Below, piece after piece: positions 23,472 to 31,820 of a DNA stretch of 64,000 bases (the stretch's first letter is position 1; each line of letters begins with the position of its first letter). The DNA comes from Betaproteobacteria bacterium. Its GTDB lineage: Bacteria > Pseudomonadota > Gammaproteobacteria > Burkholderiales > JAHFQX01. The notes beneath the pieces are model-generated. The model searched no databases, had not been told where the DNA came from, and saw only the letters and a list, made by a program, of their open reading frames with translations. The stretch is taken from the NCBI GenBank assembly GCA_023259135.1, contig JAHFQX010000006.1, positions 1 to 64,000 on the forward strand. Direction: 5' to 3'. Position numbers and translations under genes: made by a program.

Positions 23472-25030
23472 CCGTCGCCGAAGCGCTTCGCTCCCGCCTC
23501 GCGCGGTCTCCGGCGGCGGCCCTGCTGTTGGGGGCCGTCACCGTGGCCGGATTCCAGCCTTTCGCCCTGTTTCCGCTGCCGCTGCTGACCCTGGCTTTGC
23601 TGCTGGGCCAGTGGCAGCGGGCCCCGTCGGCGCGCCGCCGGATAGCCCTGGGGTTTGCCTTCGGCCTGGGTCTTTTTCTGGCCGGAGTCAGTTGGGTCTA
23701 TGTGAGCCTGCACGATTTCGGCGCCATGCCCTGGCCCCTGGCGGCTTTCACCACCTTGCTGCTGTGCGCTTATCTGGCGCTGTATCCCGCCGTGGCGGGC
23801 TGGGCGTTCGGCGCGCTGCCGGCGTCTTTCGCGGTGCGGGCGTGCCTGATCCTGCCGGGCTGCTGGACGATACTGGAATGGTCGCGGGGCTGGCTGTTCA
23901 CCGGTTTTCCTTGGCTGGCGCTGGGCTACTCCCAGATTCCCGCCAGCCCCTTGGCCGGCTTCGCGCCGCTGCTGGGAATTCACGGCGTCACTTTCGCAAC
24001 CGTGGCTTGCGCCGGATCGTTGGCCGCCATTTTCCATGGAGGGCTGGCGGGACGCCGCCGTGCCGCGGCGTTGGCCGGCGGGACGCTGGTTTTGCTGCTG
24101 GTCGCGGGATGGGTTTTGAAGCAAGCGCGGTGGACCGTCCCCACGGGGGAACCGGTGACGGTAGCGCTGCTGCAAGGCAATATTCCCCAAGATCTCAAGT
24201 GGCGTCCGGAACGCCTCAAGACCACGCTGGATACCTATCTCGACAGGGTGTCGAACACCGATGCCCGGCTCATCGTCCTGCCGGAAACCGCCTTGCCGCT
24301 ATTCCTCAAGGACGTCCCCCCGGCCTATCTGCTGGAATTAACGGAACATGCCCGCCGCAACGGCGGCGACGTGCTGGTGGGACTGCCCGAAACCCACGCT
24401 TCCCAGCCGGGGGTTTATTTCAACAGCGTGCTGAGCTTCGGCGCGTCCCCTTCCCAGGTCTACCGCAAGCGCCATCTGGTGCCCTTCGGCGAGTTTGTTC
24501 CCCTCAAGGCATGGCTCGGCGAAGTGGTGGCGGCTTTGGCGATTCCGCTGACCGATTTTTCCAGAGGCGCTCCCGACCAGCCGCCGCTGCAAGTCGCCGG
24601 GCAGCGGGTGGGGGTGAACATCTGCTACGAAGACGCTTTCGGCGATGAAATCATCCGGCAGTTGCCCGCCGCCACCTTGCTGGTGAACGTCAGCAACGTG
24701 GCGTGGTTCGGCCGTTCCATCGCTCCTTGGCAGCATTTGCAAATCTCCCAGGCGCGCGCCCTGGAAACCGGCCGCGCCGTGCTGCGGGCCACCAACACCG
24801 GGATGACCGCCGCCATCGCTGCCGACGGGACGGTGGTGGGGATGGCGGTTCCCTTCACCGGCGCGGTGCTGCGGCAAACGGTGCAAGGATTTTCCGGAGC
24901 CACCCCTTACGTCCGCTGGGGCGACGTTCCGGCATTGGGCTGGGCGGTGGCCGCGGTTGTCCTCGGCATCGCCCGGCGGCGCCGGGACGGGGCCGGGCCG
25001 CCGGTCGCATCTTCTCGCCCGTCGGCATGA
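23468..25030 (+). CDS. lnt: Apolipoprotein N-acyltransferase
   Basis: 520 residues from GTG 23468, overlapping the corC stop (GTGA). Adds the third acyl chain to lipoproteins at the inner membrane. Several N-terminal membrane helices (about 12-215) are followed by a nitrilase-like periplasmic domain (about 232-480) with the catalytic triad in LPETALP (Glu), YRKRHLVPFGEF (Lys) and VNICYEDAF (Cys), and a last membrane helix (DVPALGWAVAAVVLGIA). Complete. Confidence 0.97.
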   Translation: MTVAEALRSRLARSPAAALLLGAVTVAGFQPFALFPLPLLTLALLLGQWQRAPSARRRIALGFAFGLGLFLAGVSWVYVSLHDFGAMPWPLAAFTTLLLCAYLALYPAVAGWAFGALPASFAVRACLILPGCWTILEWSRGWLFTGFPWLALGYSQIPASPLAGFAPLLGIHGVTFATVACAGSLAAIFHGGLAGRRRAAALAGGTLVLLLVAGWVLKQARWTVPTGEPVTVALLQGNIPQDLKWRPERLKTTLDTYLDRVSNTDARLIVLPETALPLFLKDVPPAYLLELTEHARRNGGDVLVGLPETHASQPGVYFNSVLSFGASPSQVYRKRHLVPFGEFVPLKAWLGEVVAALAIPLTDFSRGAPDQPPLQVAGQRVGVNICYEDAFGDEIIRQLPAATLLVNVSNVAWFGRSIAPWQHLQISQARALETGRAVLRATNTGMTAAIAADGTVVGMAVPFTGAVLRQTVQGFSGATPYVRWGDVPALGWAVAAVVLGIARRRRDGAGPPVASSRPSA

Positions 25031-25110
25031 TCCCGGCCACGCAAGACCCTCGCGCTTTTCAGCGCGCCGCGTTGTGGCGTATCATCGCGGCTTTCGCATG
25101 GTCCAGAAAC

Positions 25111-25138
25111 AATGGCCACTGAAGGGCCGCTAGAGTCT
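25111..25138 (-). repeat. Dispersed repeat (GGCCCTT family), degenerate intergenic copy
   Basis: AATGGCCACTGAAGGGCCGC plus TAGAGTCT; on the minus strand this reads GGCCCTTCAGTGGCCATT, matching the family core GGCCCTTTAGCGGCCAT. It lies between lnt and the rhodanese gene. Confidence 0.5.
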
Positions 25139-25175
25139 TCCGCCCTTCTCGCCCAAGCTTTCCGAACGTCGCCCC

Positions 25176-25586
25176 ATGGAATTTGTCCAGAACAATCTTT
25201 GGTTGATCCTTATCGCCGCTCTCTCCGGCGGAATGCTGATTTGGCCGACCCTCGCCAAGCTCGTCAGCGGCGCCCTGGAAATTTCCGTCCAGCAGATGGT
25301 GCAGCTCATCAACCGCAACGAAGCTGTGGTTTTAGACGTGCGGGAGCCGGCCGAATTCTCGGCGGGCCACATCGCCCGCGCCAGATCCGTTCCGCTGGGC
25401 AAGCTGGCGGAGCGTATCGGCGAATTGGAGAAATTCAAGAACCGGACCCTGGTGGTGTGCTGCGCCAGCGGCCACCGCTCTTCCGCGGCCTGCGCGCTGT
25501 TGAAAAAAAGCGGCTTTACTCAAGTGGCGCAGTTGAAAGGCGGCTTTGCCGCCTGGCAGCAGGCCGGCATGCCGGTGGACAAATAA
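25176..25586 (+). CDS. yibN: Membrane-anchored rhodanese-like protein (YibN type)
   Basis: 136 residues. N-terminal membrane helix (about 7-30, NLWLILIAALSGGMLIWPTL) followed by one rhodanese domain (about 38-134): VVLDVREPAEFSAGHIARA and the active-site loop CCASGHRSS with the catalytic cysteine near residue 92. Probably transfers sulfane sulfur at the cytoplasmic face. It heads the conserved yibN-grxC-secB-gpsA block. Confidence 0.93.
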   Translation: MEFVQNNLWLILIAALSGGMLIWPTLAKLVSGALEISVQQMVQLINRNEAVVLDVREPAEFSAGHIARARSVPLGKLAERIGELEKFKNRTLVVCCASGHRSSAACALLKKSGFTQVAQLKGGFAAWQQAGMPVDK

Positions 25587-25589
25587 ACC

Positions 25590-25853
25590 ATGGCCAGAGT
25601 CGTGATGTACGCCACGGGGGTTTGTCCCTACTGCGTGATGGCCGAGCGGCTGTTGCGCTCCAAGGGGGTGGCCGAGATCACCAAAGTCCGGGTGGATTCG
25701 GACCCCGAGGAGCGGGCGAGGATGACCCAGCGTACCGGCCGGCGCACCGTGCCGCAGATTTATATCGGCGAACGCCATATAGGCGGCTACGAGGACTTGG
25801 CCGCCCTGGACCGGGCGGGAGGACTGGAGCCGCTGTTGGCCGAGCCCGGCTGA
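25590..25853 (+). CDS. grxC: Glutaredoxin 3
   Basis: 87 residues, the typical length. Dithiol active site CPYC near residues 12-15 (YATGVCPYCVMAERLL), with RTVPQIYIGERHIGGYEDL giving the cis-proline TVP loop and the glutathione-binding GG. Reduces protein disulfides and glutathione mixed disulfides in the cytoplasm. Starts 3 bases after the rhodanese gene. Confidence 0.97.
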   Translation: MARVVMYATGVCPYCVMAERLLRSKGVAEITKVRVDSDPEERARMTQRTGRRTVPQIYIGERHIGGYEDLAALDRAGGLEPLLAEPG

Positions 25854-25907
25854 CCGCCCTTTCGCCCGGCTGTTCCCCCCCATTTTTCCTAACCTTCAGG
25901 ACAGCCC

Positions 25908-26348
25908 ATGAGCGACGCGCCCCAGCCGGTATTCAGCATCGAGAAACTGTACGTCAAGGACCTCTCCATCGAAGTGCCCCACGCTCCCGGCGTGTTTCTG
26001 GAGCAACCGGCCCCGGAGGTGAGCGTGGAGATGCACTCGCGGGGCGGGCCTTTTGCCGAGGGCTTGTTCGAGGTGCTGCTGACCATCACCGTCACCGCCA
26101 AGCACCAGGACAAGACCCTCTTCCTGGTGGAAACCGCCCAGGCCGGGATTTTCCAGATCCGCAATATCCCGGATGGAGACTTGGAGCCGGTACTGGGGAT
26201 CGCCTGCCCCAACATCCTGTTTCCCTACGCCCGGGAGGTGATTTCCGATACGGTGAGCCGGGCCGGTTTCCCGCCGGTGATCCTGGCCCCGGTCAATTTC
26301 GAGGCGCTTTACCAGCAGAATCGGCAAGTCCCGGCCGGGGCGGCTTAA
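25908..26348 (+). CDS. secB: Protein-export chaperone SecB
   Basis: 146 residues. Holds preproteins unfolded and hands them to SecA. Family features: FSIEKLYVKDLSIEVPHAP near the N-terminus and CPNILFPYAREVISDTVSRA in the second half. CAGGA precedes the ATG. The presence of SecB supports a proteobacterial host. Confidence 0.97.
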   Translation: MSDAPQPVFSIEKLYVKDLSIEVPHAPGVFLEQPAPEVSVEMHSRGGPFAEGLFEVLLTITVTAKHQDKTLFLVETAQAGIFQIRNIPDGDLEPVLGIACPNILFPYAREVISDTVSRAGFPPVILAPVNFEALYQQNRQVPAGAA

Positions 26349-26400
26349 TCGGGTGTCGGGATTCCGTCGCTTGCGTCGAACCTCCGATAGCCGGACAACA

Positions 26401-26622
26401 TGACCGCTATGGCCGCTAACAGGGTGTTGAAAAACGCCCGAAATGCCCCCTTCGATACGCGCTTCGCGCTACTCAGGGCGAACGGCAGCATACGGATTCC
26501 GTTCATGCTGAGTAGGCAGCTTGGCCGCCGTATCGAAGCCTGTCCTGAGCGAAGTCGAAGGGTACCGGGGGCGCTTTTCAACACCCGGCTAAAGGGCCAC
26601 CGGAAGGGCCATTTGGAGTCGG
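26401..26622 (-). repeat. Dispersed repeat (GGCCCTT family), copy split by an inserted element
   Basis: The two halves ATGACCGCTATGGCCGCTAA (26400-26419) and CTAAAGGGCCACCGGAAGGG plus CCATTTGGAGTC (26589-26620) join into the same block as at 23392-23452 and 39697-39755 if the 169 bases between them and one CTAA are removed. Confidence 0.8.
26420..26588. mobile_element. 169-bp MITE-like element with terminal inverted repeats, inserted in a repeat copy
   Basis: Ends are GGGTGTTGAAAAACGCCC (from 26422) and GGGCGCTTTTCAACACCC (to 26586), inverted repeats with one mismatch. CTAA flanks both sides (26416-26419, 26589-26592), which fits a 4-bp target duplication. Inside are CTTCGATACG and GTCCTGAGCGAAGTCGAAGG, a string seen as a dispersed repeat in many bacteria. 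No transposase is encoded; short frames crossing the element are not genes. Confidence 0.7.
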
Positions 26623-26638
26623 CCACAAGGAAAAGATC

Positions 26639-27622
26639 GTGAACATCGCGGTGCTGGGAGCCGGGGCCTGGGGCACCGCCATCGCTATCCATCTGCTCCG
26701 TTTCCACGCCATGCGGCTGTGGGTGCGGGATCCCCGGCAATACTCGGAGATGGCCGCCGGGCGCCGCAACCTCAAATATCTCCCGGATCATCCGTTGCCG
26801 GTCGGGTTGCTGCTGCAACCCCGCCTGGAGGATGCCATCGCCGGAGCCGATCTGGCGCTGGCGGCCGTGCCGGTGTCGGGGTTGCGGCAGACCCTCAAGG
26901 CACTGGCCGCCGGCGGCTGCCGGGTTCCCGTCATCTGGTTGTGCAAGGGGCTGGAAGCCGGCACGGCGCTGTTTCCCCGCCAAGTGGCGGAGCAGGAATT
27001 GCCCGCCGACTGGTCCTGGGGCGCGTTGTCCGGCCCCAGCTTCGCCCAGGAAGTGGCCGCCGGCTTGCCCACGGCGGTCACGCTGGCCTCTCCCAATCGG
27101 GAATTTGCCCGGCAAACGGCGGCGGCCCTCAACAGTCGCCATCTGCGGGTGTATTCCAGCGGCGACGTGGCGGGAGTGGAGACCGCCGGCGCGGTGAAGA
27201 ATGTCGTCGCCATCGCCGCGGGCCTGTCCGACGGCATGGGTTTCGGCCACAACGCCCGGGCCGCGCTGGTGACCCGCGGGCTGGCGGAGATGGCGCGGCT
27301 GGGGCGCCGCTTGGGGGGCCAGGCGGAGACCTTCCTGGGGCTTTCCGGGGTGGGCGACCTGATGCTCACCTGCACCGGAGACTTGTCCCGCAATCGCCGG
27401 GTCGGCCTGCTGCTGGCCCAGGGGCTGGATCTGGCGGAGATTCTGCAACGCCTGGGGCATGTGGCGGAAGGGGTGCAGACCGCCCCGGAAGTCCGTCGCA
27501 TGGCGGAGGCGCTGGGGGTGGAGATGCCCATCACCGCGGCGGTGTGCCGGGTGCTGCACGAAGGATTGAGCGTGTCCGACGCGGCGGAAGCATTGCTGGC
27601 CCGGGAACCCAGGGAAGAGTGA
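26639..27622 (+). CDS. gpsA: Glycerol-3-phosphate dehydrogenase (NAD(P)+)
   Basis: 327 residues from GTG 26639, which gives the Rossmann start NIAVLGAGAWGTAIAIHLL. Makes sn-glycerol 3-phosphate for phospholipid synthesis. Also visible: WLCKGLE, LSGPSFAQEVAAGLPTAVT, and the catalytic-lysine region AGAVKNVVAIAAGLSDG; LSGVGDLMLTCTGDLSRNRR completes the substrate domain. It follows secB, as in enterobacteria, but here the two are separated by a repeat and a MITE-like insertion. Confidence 0.97.
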   Translation: MNIAVLGAGAWGTAIAIHLLRFHAMRLWVRDPRQYSEMAAGRRNLKYLPDHPLPVGLLLQPRLEDAIAGADLALAAVPVSGLRQTLKALAAGGCRVPVIWLCKGLEAGTALFPRQVAEQELPADWSWGALSGPSFAQEVAAGLPTAVTLASPNREFARQTAAALNSRHLRVYSSGDVAGVETAGAVKNVVAIAAGLSDGMGFGHNARAALVTRGLAEMARLGRRLGGQAETFLGLSGVGDLMLTCTGDLSRNRRVGLLLAQGLDLAEILQRLGHVAEGVQTAPEVRRMAEALGVEMPITAAVCRVLHEGLSVSDAAEALLAREPREE

Positions 27623-27626
27623 CGGC

Positions 27627-27680
27627 GCGGGTTCCGGGTTCCGAGCTCCGAATGCTGAGTTTCGGGTTCCGAGTTTCGGG
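27627..27680. repeat. GGGTTCC/GAGTTTCG repeat block between gpsA and trmL
   Basis: The strings GGGTTCCGGGTTCCGAG and GAGTTTCGGGTTCCGAGTTT follow each other in the gap between these convergent genes. The same words occur at 37917-38001, 38566-38605 and 39752-39777 in or next to pilin genes. Confidence 0.6.
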
Positions 27681-27688
27681 TCAGCCTG

Positions 27689-28153
27689 TTAGCGGCCGCC
27701 GTCAAATCCTTGCTGCCGCCACGCTTCGAAGACCACCGCCGCCGCGGCGTTGGAGAGATTCAGGCTGCGGCTTGCCGGACGCATCGGCAGCCGCAGCCGC
27801 ATGTCCCGCGGGAAAGCTTCCAGTATCGAGTCGGGCAGTCCTCGGGTTTCCGGTCCGAACACGAAACCGTCCCCCGGCCGGTACGCCGGCCGGTCATAGC
27901 GCACCCCGCCCCGCGTGCTGACGGCGAACAGCCGCGCCCCAGCCAACCGGCCGCGGCAACTTTGCCAATTCGGGTGGACCGTCATCTCCGCCCATTCCCG
28001 GTAATCCAGTCCAGCCCGCCGCAACCGGGCGTCGCTCAGGGCAAATCCCAGGGGTTCCACCAGATGCAAGCGGCAGCCGGTATTGGCGCACAGCCGGATG
28101 ATGTTGCCGGCATTAGGCGGGATTTCCGGCTCAAATAGAATGACATCAAACAT
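27689..28153 (-). CDS. trmL: tRNA (cytidine/uridine-34-2'-O)-methyltransferase TrmL
   Basis: 154 residues, normal for this SPOUT enzyme. N-terminal FEPEIPPNAGNIIRLCANTG and the knot motifs FVFGPETRGLP (about 104-114) and PMRPASRSLNLSNAAAAVVF (AdoMet site) are all present. Methylates the wobble ribose of leucine tRNAs. It is convergent with gpsA and divergent from mshE. Confidence 0.97.
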   Translation of the reverse strand: MFDVILFEPEIPPNAGNIIRLCANTGCRLHLVEPLGFALSDARLRRAGLDYREWAEMTVHPNWQSCRGRLAGARLFAVSTRGGVRYDRPAYRPGDGFVFGPETRGLPDSILEAFPRDMRLRLPMRPASRSLNLSNAAAAVVFEAWRQQGFDGGR

Positions 28154-28156
28154 TTA
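28144..28156 (+). promoter_or_regulatory. IHF-like site upstream of the sigma-54 promoter
   Basis: CATCAAACATTTA fits WATCAANNNNTTR except the first base, about 40 bases upstream of the -24 element at 28194, the spacing at which IHF often bends DNA for sigma-54 activators. It overlaps the trmL start codon. Confidence 0.4.
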
Positions 28157-28193
28157 GCTTGCAATATTAAAGCATTTTCGCTAATTTGTCGGC

Positions 28194-28209
28194 TGGCACA
28201 GAAACTGCA
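28194..28209 (+). promoter_or_regulatory. Sigma-54-type (-24/-12) promoter of the msh locus
   Basis: TGGCACAGAAACTGCA matches TGGCACNNNNNTTGCA with one mismatch (C for the first T of the -12 box). GG and GC are 12 bases apart, as required. The predicted transcription start is near 28220, about 25 bases before the mshE ATG. Confidence 0.65.
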
Positions 28210-28245
28210 AACCCTGCCCGGAGTGATGGATACCCGCTAATAGAG

Positions 28246-29949
28246 ATGGCCAGACCGGAAAAAATTCGCTTGGGGGAGATCCTGGTTCAGCAGGGCTTGC
28301 TGACGCCCGAGCAACTGCAAACCGCCTTGGACGGTCAAAAGCGCGGCGGCCGCAAGCTGGGCCGGGTGGTGGTGGAAAACGGCCTGGCCACCGAGGAGCA
28401 GATTTCCGAGGCGCTGGCCAGGCAATTCCAGATCCCCTACGTCAACCTCAAGTATTTCAACATCAAGCCCGATGCGGCCAATTTGCTGCCGGAGGTGCAG
28501 GCCCGGCGCTTCCGGGCCTTGGTGCTGGAAGATGCCGGCGCGGCGGTCAAGGTGGGGATGGCGGACCCGACGGACTTGTTTGCCTACGACGAGATTGCCC
28601 GGGTGCTCAAGCGGGACATCACCCTGGCGGTGGTGACCGAAAGCCAATTGCTGCAAACCATCGACCGGCTCTACCGGCGCACCGAGGAAATCGCCGGGCT
28701 GGCCCAGCAGTTGGAAGCCGAGATGGGGGAAGCCGCCATCGACTTCGCCGCCCTGGGGATCACCCCGGGTCTCGAAGACGCGCCGGTGGTGAAGCTGTTG
28801 CAAACCATGTTCGAGGACGCCATCCAGGCGCGGGCATCGGATATCCACATCGAACCCCAGGAAAAAAAGCTGCAAGTGCGCTTTCGCATCGACGGCGTGT
28901 TGCATCTGCAAACCGAGGCCGATCCGAAAATCGCCGCCCCCTTGGCGCTGCGCCTCAAGCTCATGTCCGGCCTGGACATCTCGGAAAAGCGCCTGCCCCA
29001 GGACGGCCGTTTCAACGTCAAGGTGCGCCAGGCCCAGGTGGACGTGCGGATCTCCACCATGCCCAGCCAGTGGGGCGAATCGGTGGTGATGCGGCTGCTG
29101 AATCAAAGCGGCGGCGTCCTGGGCTTGGATCAACTGGGGATCCCCGAGGGAATTTTGCTGCGATTGCGGGAAGTGATCCATCGTCCCAGCGGCATGCTGC
29201 TGGTCACCGGTCCCACCGGCAGCGGCAAGACCACCACGCTGTATGCCGCCTTGTCGGAGATCAATACCCCGGAGCGCAAGATCGTCACCGTCGAGGACCC
29301 GGTGGAATATCGGCTGCCCGGCATCGTGCAGGTGCAGGTCCACGAGAAGATCGAGCTGACTTTCAGCCGGGTGCTGCGCTCGGTGCTGCGCCAGGATCCT
29401 GACGTGATCCTGGTGGGGGAGATGCGCGACCGGGACACCGTGGAAACCGGCTTGCGGGCCTCCATGACCGGCCACATGGTGCTCTCCACCCTGCACACCA
29501 ACGATGCGCTGGGCACGCCGATTCGCCTGCTGGACATGGGGGCGCCCCGCTACATGGTGGCCATGTCGCTGCAAATGGTGCTGGCCCAGCGGCTGGTGCG
29601 GGTGGTGTGCGAAAGCTGCGCCGCGCCCCACGCCCTGTCGCCTCACGAACACGAATGGATGCGCCTGGATCTGCAAGACGCGGTAGAACCGCCCCGCTAC
29701 CTGAAAGGAGCCGGCTGCTCCCACTGCAACGGCACCGGCTACCTGGGGCGCACCGGAGTCTACGAAATTCTGGAAATGACCAAGCCGGTGGTGGAAGCCG
29801 CCAACCGGGAAGACCCGGCCCATTTCATGCAAGCCGCCCGGACGCAGATGGCGGGCCGCACCCTGCGCCATTACGCGGCGCGGCTGGCCGCCAGCGGCAA
29901 AACCACGGTGGAAGAAGTCATGCGGGTCAGCAGTCAGTTGGAGGAATAG
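28246..29949 (+). CDS. mshE: MSHA pilus assembly ATPase MshE
   Basis: 567 residues from ATG 28246; the open frame begins at TTG 28186 but that would start upstream of the predicted promoter. The N-terminal MshEN domain carries the c-di-GMP-binding pattern (IRLGEILVQQGLLTPEQL, then ALDGQKRGGRKLG). The C-terminal motor has Walker A TGPTGSGKTTTLY near 326, Walker B DVILVGEMRD near 393, and the CESC/CSHC zinc site (about 453-497). Powers extension of the pilus; c-di-GMP binding to MshE activates it in Vibrio. Followed by mshG after 7 bases. Confidence 0.95.
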   Translation: MARPEKIRLGEILVQQGLLTPEQLQTALDGQKRGGRKLGRVVVENGLATEEQISEALARQFQIPYVNLKYFNIKPDAANLLPEVQARRFRALVLEDAGAAVKVGMADPTDLFAYDEIARVLKRDITLAVVTESQLLQTIDRLYRRTEEIAGLAQQLEAEMGEAAIDFAALGITPGLEDAPVVKLLQTMFEDAIQARASDIHIEPQEKKLQVRFRIDGVLHLQTEADPKIAAPLALRLKLMSGLDISEKRLPQDGRFNVKVRQAQVDVRISTMPSQWGESVVMRLLNQSGGVLGLDQLGIPEGILLRLREVIHRPSGMLLVTGPTGSGKTTTLYAALSEINTPERKIVTVEDPVEYRLPGIVQVQVHEKIELTFSRVLRSVLRQDPDVILVGEMRDRDTVETGLRASMTGHMVLSTLHTNDALGTPIRLLDMGAPRYMVAMSLQMVLAQRLVRVVCESCAAPHALSPHEHEWMRLDLQDAVEPPRYLKGAGCSHCNGTGYLGRTGVYEILEMTKPVVEAANREDPAHFMQAARTQMAGRTLRHYAARLAASGKTTVEEVMRVSSQLEE

Positions 29950-29956
29950 ATAACCC

Positions 29957-31186
29957 ATGCCGTTTTTCGCCTACGCCGCCCGCAACGCCTCCGGAGACTT
30001 GGTGCAGGGGGTGCTGGAAGCCCCCGACAGCGGGGCGGTGGCCGCTTTGCTGGCGGGCACCGGAATATTTCCGGTGCGCATCGAGCCCACCGCGGCGCCC
30101 CGGGACCAATCCGCCGGCGGCTTCTGGCGGCGGCTGACCCAGGACAAAATCCGCGCGGTGGAACTGCTGCTGTTCAGCCGCCAGATGTACACTCTGCTGA
30201 AAGCCGGGGTGCCGATCCTGCGGGCCCTGGCGGGATTGCAGGAATCCTCCGCCAATCGTTCCTTCAAGGCGGTGCTGCAAAGCATCCGGGAAAACTTGGA
30301 CAGCGGCCGCGAGCTTTCCGTGGCGCTGCAACGCCAGGACAAGGTGTTCTCGCCGTTTTACGTGGCCATGGTCCGGGTGGGGGAAATGACCGGCATGCTG
30401 GAGGAGATTTTCCTGCGGCTGTTCCATCACCTGGAGTTCCAGGAATTCATGCGCACCCAGGTCAAGTCCGCGCTGCGCTACCCGACCTTCGTGGTGGCGG
30501 CCATGGGCATCGCCCTGGTGGTCATCAACCTGTTCGTGATTCCCACTTTCGCCAAGGTGTTCGAGGGCTTCAACACCGAGCTGCCGTTGATGACCCGCAT
30601 GCTGCTGGGTTTTTCCAACTTCATGGTGGCGACCTGGCCCCTGCTGCTGACGGGGGCGGCGGGGGCCGTCGTCGCCTTCAAGACCACCGTCGCCACGCCC
30701 GCCGGCAAGCTGGCGTGGGACCGCTTCAAGCTGCGCATCCCCATCGCCGGCAAGATCATCCTCAAGGCCACCCTGGCCCGCTTCGCCCGCAGCTTGGCGA
30801 TGGCCATGCGCAGCGGCGTGCCGATGGTGCAGGGACTGACCCTGGTGGCCCAGGTGGTGGACAACGACCACGTCGCCCAACTGGTGGAGAAAATGCGCCT
30901 GGGCGTGGAGCGGGGCGAGAGCGTGCTGCGCACCGCCATCCAAACGGGGATCTTCACGTCGGTGGTGTTGCAGATGATCATGGTGGGGGAAGAATCGGGG
31001 GCCATCGACGAACTTATGGAGGAAGTGGCGGACATGTACCAGCGCGAAGTCGAGTACGAGCTCAAGACCCTGGGGTCCCAGATCGAGCCTATACTGATCG
31101 TCGGCCTGGGGGTGCTGGTGCTGATACTGGCTTTGGGAGTGTTCCTGCCGATATGGGATCTGGGGCAGGCGGCGCTGCGGCGGTGA
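29957..31186 (+). CDS. mshG: MSHA pilus inner-membrane platform protein MshG
   Basis: 409 residues, GspF/PilC family. Two repeats of the T2SSF domain (about 70-195 and 275-400) with membrane helices near 173-195, 222-245 and 378-402. Family features: FSRQMYTLLKAGVPILRAL, VRVGEMTGMLEEI, and FARSLAMAMRSGVPMVQGL. GGAGG lies about 10 bases before the ATG. It forms the platform on which the MshE motor acts. Confidence 0.95.
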   Translation: MPFFAYAARNASGDLVQGVLEAPDSGAVAALLAGTGIFPVRIEPTAAPRDQSAGGFWRRLTQDKIRAVELLLFSRQMYTLLKAGVPILRALAGLQESSANRSFKAVLQSIRENLDSGRELSVALQRQDKVFSPFYVAMVRVGEMTGMLEEIFLRLFHHLEFQEFMRTQVKSALRYPTFVVAAMGIALVVINLFVIPTFAKVFEGFNTELPLMTRMLLGFSNFMVATWPLLLTGAAGAVVAFKTTVATPAGKLAWDRFKLRIPIAGKIILKATLARFARSLAMAMRSGVPMVQGLTLVAQVVDNDHVAQLVEKMRLGVERGESVLRTAIQTGIFTSVVLQMIMVGEESGAIDELMEEVADMYQREVEYELKTLGSQIEPILIVGLGVLVLILALGVFLPIWDLGQAALRR

Positions 31187-31209
31187 CGAGAGGACAGGGA
31201 TGTCGCGAA

Positions 31210-31737
31210 GTGACGGATCATCGGTTCGGCGCGCAACGCCAACGGGGCTTCACCATCCTGGAACTGTCGGTCAGCCTGGCGCTGCTGGCGGTCTTGCTGG
31301 GGGTATTCCTGGAGCGCTGGCTGACCACCCAGGAGATCGCCGAGAAGACCGCCATGCAGGCCACCGCCCGGGTGTTCGCCGGGGCGGTGCGGTTCAAGGT
31401 GGCGGAGTTGATGATCCACGGACAATTGCGCCGGCTTCCCGTCATCGCCGAGGAAAATCCCGCCGATTGGCTGGAGGTGAAGCCGCCCAATTATTTTGGG
31501 ACCGTCGCCGATCCGCGCCCCGGCAAGGACCGAACCGGCGGCTGGTATTTCGACCCGCAGCGCAAGGAACTGGTCTATCTGGTGAATTTGGGCTTCCACT
31601 TCAAGCCCGATGCGGCCGGGCTGAAGCGGGCGCGCTACCGCGTCGCGCTGCTGGCCGGGGACGCGGCGCCCGGCGCCCTGCGGCCGGCCGGGGCCCGCTT
31701 GGAACCGGTGGAGCCCTACCGCTGGTTCCGGGAGTGA
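31210..31737 (+). CDS. mshF: MshF-like protein with prepilin-type N-terminus
   Basis: 175 residues from GTG 31210. A short leader (TDHRFGAQRQRG) precedes FTILELSVSLALLAVLLGVF, a prepilin-type helix with Glu at +5, so PilD processing is likely. The C-terminal region has NPADWLEVKPPNYFG and TGGWYFDPQRKELVYLVN, the conserved part of MshF proteins. It follows mshG, as in Vibrio mshEGF. Its exact role in the pilus is not known. Confidence 0.8.
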   Translation: MTDHRFGAQRQRGFTILELSVSLALLAVLLGVFLERWLTTQEIAEKTAMQATARVFAGAVRFKVAELMIHGQLRRLPVIAEENPADWLEVKPPNYFGTVADPRPGKDRTGGWYFDPQRKELVYLVNLGFHFKPDAAGLKRARYRVALLAGDAAPGALRPAGARLEPVEPYRWFRE

Positions 31738-31820
31738 GCATGGCCCGGATATTGCTCTTTTCCCAAAAGCCCCCCGGGGCGAGTAGAATCCGCCCATTTC
31801 CCAATGAGGAGTAACGCGGG

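Noticed and set aside
26400-26642. 80-codon frame between secB and gpsA
   Set aside because: It lies wholly in the repeat and the nested MITE-like element; no protein features.
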